Assembly: GCA_964445305.1 (NCBI GenBank)
Contig: CAYUKK010000185.1
Location: 1 to 5,890, forward strand
Direction of reading: 5' to 3'
Origin: CAYUKK01 sp964445305
GTDB taxonomy: Bacteria; Acidobacteriota; Aminicenantia; Aminicenantales; UBA8522
DNA: 5,890 nucleotides
How positions within the stretch are numbered: position 1 is the first letter of the stretch; every line of letters begins with the position of its first letter. The notes below the pieces were generated by a model, which saw nothing but the letters and a program-made list of their open reading frames with translations, had not been told where the DNA came from and searched no databases. The translations under genes and the position numbers were made by a program. This document shows positions 1 to 5,389 of this stretch, in pieces.

Positions 1-1
1 T

Positions 2-343
2 TATGCGGATGTCAAAGCCGATGGCATGATCACCGCCAAGGAGGCCACGACGGCGTTGGACATGATGGAAGTCGATTCCCTTGGCCTCGACGAGGTCGAC
101 AGGAAGATTCTCCTGACCATCATCGAAAATTTTGGCGGTGGTCCTGTTGGTATCGCCACCATCGCTGCGGCTATCGATGAAGAGAAGGACACGATTGAAG
201 CCATCTACGAACCCTACCTCATGCGTATCGGCTTTCTGGAAAGGACCATCCGGGGCCGGAAAATCACGGCTAAAGCCTACGAGCACCTCGGTTTCGCTCC
301 GCCATCGCCGCTGGCTTCGTCGCAGAAAAAACTGTTCAAGTAA
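2..343 (+). CDS. ruvB: Holliday junction branch migration helicase RuvB, C-terminal part (5' end outside window)
   Basis: RuvB is the hexameric AAA+ motor that, with RuvA, drives branch migration of Holliday junctions in recombination repair. Only the last 113 codons are present; the reading frame is open from base 2, so the ATPase core lies upstream of the window. What is visible is the end of the AAA+ lid domain (DGMITAKEATTALDMMEVD) followed by the winged-helix DNA-binding domain. Family signatures seen are LGLDEVDRKIL, GGGPVGIATIAAAI, EPYLMRIGFLERT and RGRKITAKAYEHLG, which match the RuvB C-terminus almost residue for residue. The tail LASSQKKLFK is a typical variable end. Stop TAA is at 341-343. 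queA starts 7 nt downstream, a neighbourhood common in bacteria and consistent with co-transcription. Identification is firm; the upstream start cannot be judged. Confidence 0.97.
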   Translation, partial: YADVKADGMITAKEATTALDMMEVDSLGLDEVDRKILLTIIENFGGGPVGIATIAAAIDEEKDTIEAIYEPYLMRIGFLERTIRGRKITAKAYEHLGFAPPSPLASSQKKLFK

Positions 344-350
344 GGTCTTC

Positions 351-1382
351 GTGTTCACGGCCGAATTCGATTACTTCCTTCCCCCCGAGCTCATCGCTCA
401 AAAGCCGCTCCCTCGCCGGGATGCCTCACGGATGATGGTCGTTTCGAGGCGGGAGGGGAAAATGAGCCACGCCCGCTTCCGGAATTTGCCCGATTATCTC
501 GAGAAAGGGGATGTTCTCGTTCTCAACGCCACAAAAGTAATCCCCGCCCGGGTTTGGGGTAAGAAAGGAGACAAAGACATAGAATTTCTTTTCGTAAGAG
601 AGAGGGACGGCGGAGTTTGGGAAGTCCTGTGCCGGCCGGCGAAGCATGTCCAAGCTGGTGACAGGATTCTTTTCGCTCACGGGGCTGAGGGAACTGTCAT
701 CTCAGTCGACGAGGAAGGAAAGAGGGTGCTCCATTTCCTTTCGGCCGATGTCCGGAGCCTTCTCCATCGCACCGGGTATGCTCCTCTCCCCCCTTATATC
801 AAAAGGCAAAAGCAAGACGCGAGATGGAGGGATTTTGACCGCCGGAGATACCAGACTGTCTATGCGCGAAAAGAAGGGGCTATCGCCGCGCCCACCGCCG
901 GCCTTCACTTCACGCCAGGCGTTTTTAAGCGCATCCAACGAAAAAGAGTGAGCGTCTGTTCTATCAACCTCGAGGTCGGGTTAGCCACGTTCCAGCCCGT
1001 GCGCCAGGAGAGGGTCGAAGACCACCGGATGCTCGAGGAGCGCTATACCATCAGCCCTGGAGCTGCGCAGAAGATTAACGCCGCCAAGCGAGAGGGTCGA
1101 GCCATCCTTGCCGTGGGGACGACGGTAGTCCGGGCCCTCGAAAGCGCGGCCGAAGGTGGCAGGGTTACACCTGGCGCCCGCTCGACTTCCCTTTTTATCT
1201 ATCCAGGTTTCCGCTTCCAGGTCGTGGACCGGCTCTTGACCAACTTCCATCTCCCACGCTCCACCCTTCTCATGCTGGTCTGCGCTTTCGCCGGCCGCGA
1301 CCTCATCCTCAAAGCTTATGCCGAGGCTGTCCAGCAAAAATACCGCTTCTATAGCTACGGCGATTGCATGCTCATCCTTTGA
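351..1382 (+). CDS. queA: S-adenosylmethionine:tRNA ribosyltransferase-isomerase QueA
   Basis: QueA transfers and isomerises the ribosyl part of S-adenosylmethionine onto preQ1 at position 34 of tRNAs with GUN anticodons, making epoxyqueuosine in queuosine biosynthesis; it acts in the cytosol. The protein is 343 aa, normal for the family. Motifs in order: FDYFLPPELIAQ at the N-terminus, VLNATKVIPAR, PLPPYIKR, RYQTVYA, AAPTAGLHFT (179-188), VEDHRM, AVGTTVVRALES, LLTNFHLPRSTLLML and KYRFYSYGD near the C-terminus. GTG at 351 is chosen because it puts the conserved FDxxLPxELIAQ in place; the frame is open further upstream only as an out-of-frame overlap with ruvB, and the first internal ATG (423) would delete the conserved N-terminus. 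A weak TAAGG (341-345), overlapping the ruvB stop, is the only Shine-Dalgarno candidate, so translational coupling to ruvB is likely. Oddity: the usual LHVGxGTF stretch reads LEVGLATF (207-214). Confidence 0.96.
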   Translation: MFTAEFDYFLPPELIAQKPLPRRDASRMMVVSRREGKMSHARFRNLPDYLEKGDVLVLNATKVIPARVWGKKGDKDIEFLFVRERDGGVWEVLCRPAKHVQAGDRILFAHGAEGTVISVDEEGKRVLHFLSADVRSLLHRTGYAPLPPYIKRQKQDARWRDFDRRRYQTVYARKEGAIAAPTAGLHFTPGVFKRIQRKRVSVCSINLEVGLATFQPVRQERVEDHRMLEERYTISPGAAQKINAAKREGRAILAVGTTVVRALESAAEGGRVTPGARSTSLFIYPGFRFQVVDRLLTNFHLPRSTLLMLVCAFAGRDLILKAYAEAVQQKYRFYSYGDCMLIL

Positions 1383-1539
1383 GAGTGGCCGCCTGTCAAG
1401 TCATCTAAAAATCTAACCATGATGGCTCACCACCAAATCAACACTATTTGAGGGGTCTATCCATGACTTTAATGCCCAGTGCCTTAGAGAGCTCTTTTAC
1501 GGCTTGCTGTTCGGCCGAGGCTTCAATTTATTTTTATTT

Positions 1540-1550
1540 GCAATTCGTGG
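1540..1550. repeat. 11-bp direct repeat, left copy
   Basis: GCAATTCGTGG occurs here and again at 3215-3225 in the same orientation. The two copies bracket the AT-rich ATPase gene and the truncated reading frame. Matches of this length are expected a few times by chance in a window of this size, so a target-site duplication or recombination scar is only a possibility. Confidence 0.3.
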
Positions 1551-1572
1551 AGGCAAGAAAGAGCACATAACC

Positions 1573-1614
1573 AGCCCGAGAATTTTAATGCTTGACTTCC
1601 AAAATAATCGGGCT
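1573..1614. repeat. 7-bp inverted repeat around the ATPase promoter -35 box
   Basis: AGCCCGA (1573-1579) and TCGGGCT (1608-1614) are perfect inverted copies, 28 nt apart. The right arm runs into the first base of the -10 hexamer and the -35 hexamer lies between the arms, a position suited to a repressor or autoregulator. The arms are short and could be chance; no T tract follows, so it is not a terminator. Confidence 0.3.
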
Positions 1615-1619
1615 AAAAT
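1592..1619 (+). promoter_or_regulatory. Sigma70-type promoter of the ATPase gene, predicted leaderless
   Basis: The -35 hexamer TTGACT (1592-1597) and -10 hexamer TAAAAT (1614-1619) are each one mismatch from consensus and are separated by 16 bp. Counting seven bases from the end of the -10 places the transcription start at 1626, which is the A of the ATPase ATG. No Shine-Dalgarno sequence precedes that ATG, which fits a leaderless transcript. The call rests on sequence only. Confidence 0.65.
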
Positions 1620-1625
1620 AGAATT

Positions 1626-2888
1626 ATGATTAAAAGATACATGCTCGATGAACTTAAAGACCATCTTTCAAAGAAAGAAATCAGTTTTATTGTTGGCCCA
1701 AGGCAGGCAGGGAAGACGACCCTTATGCTCATGCTTAAGGAATATCTGGAAAGAAAAGGTGAAAAAACTCTCTTTCTCAACTTAGATATCGAACACGATA
1801 AAGAGTTCTTCAGTTCTCAGGCACGACTGATAAAGAAAATTGAATTAGAGCTGGGGAAACAAAAGGGATTTGTTTTTATTGATGAAATCCAGCGCAAGGA
1901 AGACGCAGGCCTCTTTCTAAAAGGTGTTTACGATATGGACTTACCCTATAAATTTATTGTCTCCGGCTCAGGCAGCGTTGAGTTGAAAGAAAAGATCCAT
2001 GAATCACTTGTCGGACGGAAAAGAATTTTCGAGCTGCCCACTTTATCATTTGAAGAGTTTATAAACTTCAAAACAGAATACCGCTATGAAGACCGGCTGG
2101 CTGAATTTTTTTCTCTTGAAACAGAAAAGACACACGAGCTTCTCGAAGAATATCTGAATTTTGGTGGCTATCCTCGTATCGTCCTGGAAGAAAAGCTTGA
2201 TGAGAAGCTAAAATTAATCAATGAAATCTATCAGAGTTACATCGAAAGAGATATTTCGTATTTATTGAAAATTCACAAAACTGAGGCCTTTAGTAACCTG
2301 GTAAAGATATTAGCAGCCCAGATTGGCCATCTTACCAACCTTTCTGAACTGTCCTCAACTTTGGGGATAACAGTTAAAACATTGAAAGAATATCTCTGGT
2401 ATCTCGAAAAGACTTTTATCATTCGTAGGGTTTCTCCTTATTTTAGAAACATTCGCAAGGAAATAACTAAATCTTCGATTTTCTACTTCTATGACCTCGG
2501 TTTAAGAAATTTTGCTTTCGGAACTTTCGGAAGCCTTAAAGAAATGGGCTTTATTTTTCAGAATTTTGTTCTTAATATCCTCAAAGAGAAGACCGTAATT
2601 AGCTCAACAGGAATATATTTCTGGAGAACCAAGGAGAAAGCCGAAATCGACTTTGTAATGGATTCAGGTAGATATCTTATGCCAGTCGAAGTAAAATACA
2701 AGAAGCTGGCAAAACCGGAAATACCCAGGTCATTAAGAAGTTTCGCCGAAAGATATAAACCAGAAAAAGCTTTAGTCGTAAATCTTGCACTCAATACATC
2801 CGTAAGCATGAACCAAACCCAAATTTTCTTTATTCCCTTCTACAGAATTCTGGAAAAGAACTTTTTTGAATTAGTGACAAAAAATTGA
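1626..2888 (+). CDS. ATP-binding protein of the AAA_14/DUF4143 family
   Basis: This 420-aa protein has the standard layout of AAA_14/DUF4143 ATPases, a widespread, often horizontally moved family of STAND/ORC-like P-loop proteins whose cellular role is not settled. Walker A is GPRQAGKTT (24-32), Walker B FVFIDEIQ (82-89), and a sensor-like VSGSGS follows (112-117), then the family-typical SLVGRKRIFELPTLSFEEF. A winged-helix-like segment starts near 229 (LAAQIGHLTNLSELSSTLGI), followed by YFYDLGLRN (287-295). The C-terminal domain has FWRTKEKAEIDFV and PVEVKYKK (332-360), with acidic residues E340, D342, E355 and K357 arranged as in a PD-(D/E)XK nuclease-like fold; whether it cuts DNA is unknown. 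The ATG at 1626 has no Shine-Dalgarno and probably starts a leaderless mRNA. GC content is far below the flanking genes, which suggests transfer. The gene appears intact at full family length. Confidence 0.93.
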   Translation: MIKRYMLDELKDHLSKKEISFIVGPRQAGKTTLMLMLKEYLERKGEKTLFLNLDIEHDKEFFSSQARLIKKIELELGKQKGFVFIDEIQRKEDAGLFLKGVYDMDLPYKFIVSGSGSVELKEKIHESLVGRKRIFELPTLSFEEFINFKTEYRYEDRLAEFFSLETEKTHELLEEYLNFGGYPRIVLEEKLDEKLKLINEIYQSYIERDISYLLKIHKTEAFSNLVKILAAQIGHLTNLSELSSTLGITVKTLKEYLWYLEKTFIIRRVSPYFRNIRKEITKSSIFYFYDLGLRNFAFGTFGSLKEMGFIFQNFVLNILKEKTVISSTGIYFWRTKEKAEIDFVMDSGRYLMPVEVKYKKLAKPEIPRSLRSFAERYKPEKALVVNLALNTSVSMNQTQIFFIPFYRILEKNFFELVTKN

Positions 2889-3213
2889 GGTTGAAATCGG
2901 AACATTCTATCCACGAGAGCACTATAACTCCGGACACATGATTCTCAAATTAGCGGAACATTATCTTGATCAAGGGAAAAGGATGGCAGTGCTTAGAGAC
3001 ATTTACAAAACTCATCTTGACCCGAGAATTGGGAAGTATCTCACCTGGGTTCAGAATTCGGCGCTGGAGGGGGAGATCACGGAGGCGAAATTTGAGAAGT
3101 TGAAGCTCGAACTCAAGAAAGTCATTAAAGGGCTCTACCGGCCAGATGGCAAGATGATTTCGTGTCGATTTTCTCATGAGGCAACGCATCAATTTCATAT
3201 AGATTTTAAATGA
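2878..3213 (+). pseudogene. Unrecognised reading frame, probably a 5'-truncated gene remnant
   Basis: The frame is open from 2878, just after an in-frame TGA at 2875, to TGA at 3211-3213, overlapping the last codons of the ATPase gene. The first ATG is 2938 (91 aa), with no good Shine-Dalgarno; a second ATG at 2983 (76 aa) has AAGGG six bases upstream. The translation reads protein-like before the first ATG as well (IEVEIGTFYPREHYNSGHM), so the real start was probably further upstream and has been lost. The middle is helical and charged (EITEAKFEKLKLELKKVIK), and the last 20 residues are less convincing and could lie after a frameshift. I do not recognise the family. Base composition shifts from AT-rich to mixed along the frame. 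It could instead be an intact small gene starting at 2938 or 2983. Confidence 0.45.
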
Positions 3214-3214
3214 G

Positions 3215-3225
3215 GCAATTCGTGG
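3215..3225. repeat. 11-bp direct repeat, right copy
   Basis: This is the second copy of GCAATTCGTGG (the first is at 1540-1550). It lies just after the stop codon of the truncated frame and directly before a TTGACT box. Together with the left copy it marks the limits of the accessory-looking stretch. It may be chance. Confidence 0.3.
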
Positions 3226-3227
3226 TG

Positions 3228-3257
3228 TTGACTTTTGGCCACCGCTAAAGATAAGCT
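3228..3257 (+). promoter_or_regulatory. Possible promoter of the 117-aa gene, nearly leaderless
   Basis: TTGACT (3228-3233) is followed after 18 bp by TAAGCT (3252-3257), which keeps the T, A and final T of the -10 consensus. Transcription would begin around 3264, within two bases of the ATG at 3266. The downstream gene has no Shine-Dalgarno, in line with a leaderless or near-leaderless mRNA. The -10 match is weak. Confidence 0.35.
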
Positions 3258-3265
3258 AATCTCCC

Positions 3266-3619
3266 ATGGGTGCGTCCAAAGCTGAAGATAAGGAAACCGA
3301 AGAAAAGCTTCGCGACATCCTCTACCCCAGCCCTAAGGCGAAGGAATTCAAAATTACCCTCGTTTTCGGCCACAAACTTTCCCCGAACTATGAGAAAGCG
3401 GTGGAATTGGCCAAGAAAAACCCCGCTTACAAGGAAGAAGGAAGCGGCGAATGGGTCCGTCACAGCGCCACCTACACCCCGACCGAGGTGGACGACCTCT
3501 TCGCTCTCTTCAACCTCGTTCACGAATGGGACACAACCGAAGTCCTCGTTAACCACAAGCGCATCCCCTATGCACACCAGCTCTGGCTTCCCCTGATGTG
3601 GTTCTACCGCATCCGATAG
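3266..3619 (+). CDS. Hypothetical protein, 117 aa, family not recognised
   Basis: The frame runs from ATG 3266 to TAG 3617-3619. It is judged real because codon third positions are strongly C/G-biased like queA and the M24 gene, and because the residue pattern alternates in a foldable way; the overlapping minus-strand frame looks like its shadow. The protein is soluble, with no signal peptide or membrane segment. A charged N-terminal helix (KAEDKETEEKLRDIL) is followed by a beta strand (FKITLVFGHKL), a helix (NYEKAVELAKKN), GEWVRHSATYT, an acidic hydrophobic helix (EVDDLFALFNLVHEW) and an aromatic end (LWLPLMWFYRIR). The conserved-looking W, H and Y residues in the second half could form a binding site, but no function can be assigned. 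No Shine-Dalgarno precedes the ATG. It stands alone between two gaps, so the neighbours give little guidance. Confidence 0.8.
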   Translation: MGASKAEDKETEEKLRDILYPSPKAKEFKITLVFGHKLSPNYEKAVELAKKNPAYKEEGSGEWVRHSATYTPTEVDDLFALFNLVHEWDTTEVLVNHKRIPYAHQLWLPLMWFYRIR

Positions 3620-3807
3620 GCTTCCCTTTTGCAACGCCAAGCCTCTCCTAAGCATCCCTCTGCATCCATTCTTTTCATTTTCCGCTAAGACTATCCTATT
3701 CACTCCAACTGGAGATTTATTTCAAGTGCCACGGCCAATGAACTTGCGCTCGTCCTGGATTGTAACTTCGAGCCGCATCTCATTCGAAAGGGGTGCGGGG
3801 CGAGGAT

Positions 3808-3837
3808 GAGCGACGAGAAGTCCGTAAGAGCGACGAG
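3808..3837. repeat. 10-bp tandemly spaced direct repeat
   Basis: GAGCGACGAG occurs at 3808-3817 and 3828-3837, start to start 20 bp, which is close to two helical turns, so both copies face the same side of the DNA. They lie about 60-85 bp upstream of the -35 box of the M24 promoter. This could be an activator site or just low-complexity sequence. Confidence 0.35.
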
Positions 3838-3847
3838 CGGGCATCGT

Positions 3848-3869
3848 TCCTCTCGGTTCGGCGAGAGGA
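3848..3869. other. Hairpin (8-bp perfect stem, 6-nt loop)
   Basis: TCCTCTCG (3848-3855) pairs with CGAGAGGA (3862-3869) around the loop GTTCGG. GCGACG (3830-3835) and CGTCGC (3887-3892) could close an outer stem around it. No T run follows on either strand, so a standard intrinsic terminator is unlikely; it may be a structured repeat element or a processing site. Confidence 0.5.
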
Positions 3870-3893
3870 GAGCGAAGGTCGAAGCACGTCGCC

Positions 3894-3922
3894 TTGATTT
3901 CCTTTCTTCGTTCTCATAAAAT
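3894..3922 (+). promoter_or_regulatory. Sigma70-type promoter of the M24 operon
   Basis: TTGATT (3894-3899) and TAAAAT (3917-3922) are separated by the optimal 17 bp. The predicted start is near 3929, giving an 86-nt leader before the ATG at 4015. The -10 hexamer is identical to that of the ATPase promoter. Confidence 0.65.
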
Positions 3923-3996
3923 AAAAGGCCCGTTTTTCCCAGAAAAAGGTTTCTCGAGACCATTGCCATCGTCCCGGCAAAGGCCTTACCGCTAAG

Positions 3997-4004
3997 AAAG
4001 GAGG
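3997..4004 (+). promoter_or_regulatory. Strong ribosome binding site for the M24 gene
   Basis: AAAGGAGG is a near-perfect Shine-Dalgarno, 10 nt before the ATG at 4015, and fixes that start. It contrasts with the absent or weak sites of the ATPase, 117-aa and queA genes. Confidence 0.85.
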
Positions 4005-4014
4005 AAAACAAAGA

Positions 4015-5385
4015 ATGAAGCCTGACGTACTCGAGAAGATCATCGAAACCCATAACCCAAGGGTCAAGAGGGACTTAAAAATAGGCCGAGCGGAGTACGC
4101 GAAGCGCTGGGCAAGAGTCCAGAAAAGGATGCAGGAGAAGGGCTATGACATCGCTTACGCTTGCGGCAGCGAGCTTGACCGCTCGGACGTGGCCTGGGTG
4201 GCGGGCGTTTTCGACCCCATCATCGAACGCTACGGCATCCTCATTCCGGCCCGGGGAAAGCCGGTCGTTGTCGCAGGTTCAGAAGGCGGGCATGTGATCG
4301 AGGAATCTGTAGCCGCTTCGGGCGCAGGAATTGCGCTCCTTCGCGAATACCAGATCTCCGATGAAGATTACCGCTTCGCCAAGTTTGGCCGCCTCGAGGA
4401 CGTCGTCTACAGGCTCGTTCCCTATCGGCCTGGAAAGCCAGTGAAGGTGGCAATCCTTTCGAGCGGCCAGTTTATCCCTTACGACCATGTGACACTTTTC
4501 CAGGGAAGGTTTGGAGCCGATAACGTCACCTTCGACCTCGAGCTTTTGCGCCTGCTCAAGTATGAAAAAAGCCTGACCGAGCTTTCCATCTGTGCCGTCG
4601 CCAACCGGATCGCCGACGCCGCCTTCCTGGGCATGCTGGCCGTCCTTCACCCCGGCGTCAGAGAGCTCGACGTCGCCGCAGTGGCCGACTACATCATGAA
4701 ACGGCTCGGAGCGGGGCGGACGGGCTTCCCGACGATCGTCACCTCAGGACCAAGGGGCAAGACCGTGATCGGGCCGGCCACCAACCGCATCATCAAGAAA
4801 GGGGAATTCGTCAGCCTCGGTCTGAGCCCGACTTTCAATGGCTACCACGGCATCATGCGCCGCACGGTCAAGGTCGGGGCGGAGTGGACGAGAGAGGAGA
4901 ATGCCTTCCTCAAAGCCCTGGAGGGTCTTTATCATACGGTGATGCAAGCGACTGCTCAAGCTGCCCGAAAGGACCTCCCCTCCAACTTTATTGACAAACA
5001 GGGGAAGAAGTACCTCGATGGAACAAAAATCAAGGACAAGTATGGCCGGCCGAGAACACCGCGCGAGCCCTACACGTTTATCCACAACACCGGTTGCTCT
5101 GAGTGCCAAGAGGGATACGGAGCTGTCACTCCCTACACGGAAAACCGCCTGGCCAGGAATGTCGCGTTGATGATCGATGTCGCCTTCACCGGGTTCGATG
5201 AAAAGGGGGAGCTCGTTTTCCCCGTCGAATACGCTGTCATCGAGGATGCCTTTTGGAAAAAGGGAAAAGAAATCGGGGTTTATAACCGTATTCCCCTGGC
5301 TGTCCAGGACTTTGTCGGAAAAGGGTTCGTCGACGTGCCCGACCATCGGACGAACCCCTACTACAAACCCCTCTTGAGGGAATAG
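4015..5385 (+). CDS. M24 family (creatinase/prolidase-fold) protein with degenerate metal site
   Basis: The 456-aa protein has the two-domain plan of the aminopeptidase P/prolidase/creatinase group. A creatinase_N-like domain covers about 20-180 (YAKRWARVQKRMQEKGYDIA, GILIPARGKPVVVAG) and a pita-bread domain about 185-430 (ICAVANRIADAAFLGMLAVLHPGVRELDVA, RTGFPTIVTSG). Active members bind two metals through D, D, H, E, E. Here the first Asp position lies in FVSLGLS (265-271), where the family has a DLG-like motif. The SDITRT-like motif is HGIMRRT (278-284), the HGxGH motif is HNTGC (357-361), and the TIEPG motif is MIDVA (386-390). Only an acidic residue near the last ligand (E405 or E410) seems kept. 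It is therefore probably not a standard metallopeptidase; a metal-free creatinase-like enzyme or a binding protein are alternatives. No signal peptide, so cytosolic. The start is fixed by a strong Shine-Dalgarno. A secreted-protein gene follows after 4 nt. Confidence 0.85.
   Translation: MKPDVLEKIIETHNPRVKRDLKIGRAEYAKRWARVQKRMQEKGYDIAYACGSELDRSDVAWVAGVFDPIIERYGILIPARGKPVVVAGSEGGHVIEESVAASGAGIALLREYQISDEDYRFAKFGRLEDVVYRLVPYRPGKPVKVAILSSGQFIPYDHVTLFQGRFGADNVTFDLELLRLLKYEKSLTELSICAVANRIADAAFLGMLAVLHPGVRELDVAAVADYIMKRLGAGRTGFPTIVTSGPRGKTVIGPATNRIIKKGEFVSLGLSPTFNGYHGIMRRTVKVGAEWTREENAFLKALEGLYHTVMQATAQAARKDLPSNFIDKQGKKYLDGTKIKDKYGRPRTPREPYTFIHNTGCSECQEGYGAVTPYTENRLARNVALMIDVAFTGFDEKGELVFPVEYAVIEDAFWKKGKEIGVYNRIPLAVQDFVGKGFVDVPDHRTNPYYKPLLRE
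5376..5380 (+). promoter_or_regulatory. Ribosome binding site of the secreted-protein gene
   Basis: GAGGG inside the last codons of the M24 gene lies 9 nt before the ATG at 5390. It supports this start and coupled translation of the two genes. Confidence 0.65.
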
Positions 5386-5389
5386 AAAA

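Larger units (their letters stand above)
1383..1625. other. Intergenic gap between queA and the ATPase gene
   Basis: This 243-nt gap has no convincing complete gene. No GC-rich stem followed by a T run was seen after queA, so no intrinsic terminator is called. On the minus strand 1444-1527 reads as a 27-residue protein-like tail ending in ...KALGIKVMDRPLK and TAG, with stops directly upstream; it may be the 3' remnant of a decayed gene. The right half is AT-rich and carries the ATPase promoter, a 7-bp inverted repeat and one copy of an 11-bp direct repeat, all listed separately. Confidence 0.6.
3620..4014. other. 395-nt intergenic region upstream of the M24 gene
   Basis: The first part (3620-3780) has nothing clear; a 6-bp inverted repeat AGGCTT/AAGCCT (3618-3623, 3639-3644) follows the stop of the 117-aa gene but lacks a T tract, so it is not called a terminator. 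3790-3892 is GC-rich and structured: GAGCGACGAG is repeated at 3808-3817 and 3828-3837, and an 8-bp hairpin lies at 3848-3869. 3894-3922 is a promoter and 3929-4014 the probable mRNA leader. Short open frames here on both strands, including a 37-codon frame at 3806-3919, lack support as genes. Confidence 0.7.

Noticed and set aside
132..350. Upstream extension of the queA frame through ruvB
   Set aside because: The extension is Arg/Ser-rich out-of-frame ruvB sequence; the family N-terminus begins at GTG 351.
3618..3644. Inverted repeat AGGCTT/AAGCCT as a terminator of the 117-aa gene
   Set aside because: The stem is 6 bp with a 15-nt loop and no T tract follows.
3245..3703. Minus-strand 152-codon open frame opposite the 117-aa gene
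   Set aside because: The + strand frame has biased third positions and a natural protein composition; the minus frame is its antisense shadow and extends into non-coding sequence.
3806..3919. 37-codon + strand frame starting MSDEKSVRATSG in the gap
   Set aside because: Its frame is open upstream of the ATG without a start, it is Arg/Ser-rich as expected from GC-rich repeats, it covers the hairpin, and its stop codon lies inside the M24 promoter -10 box.
3933..3947. TTTTTC/GAAAAA hairpin in the M24 leader as an attenuator
   Set aside because: The stem is nearly all A-T with a 3-nt loop and no alternative structure or leader peptide was found.
3700..4053. Minus-strand 117-codon open frame across the M24 promoter
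   Set aside because: It overlaps the M24 start, promoter and ribosome site, has a low-quality basic composition, and no ribosome site of its own was noticed.
4744..5346. Minus-strand 200-codon open frame inside the M24 gene
   Set aside because: It is wholly antisense to a gene with recognisable M24 motifs, in GC-rich DNA where long shadow frames are common.
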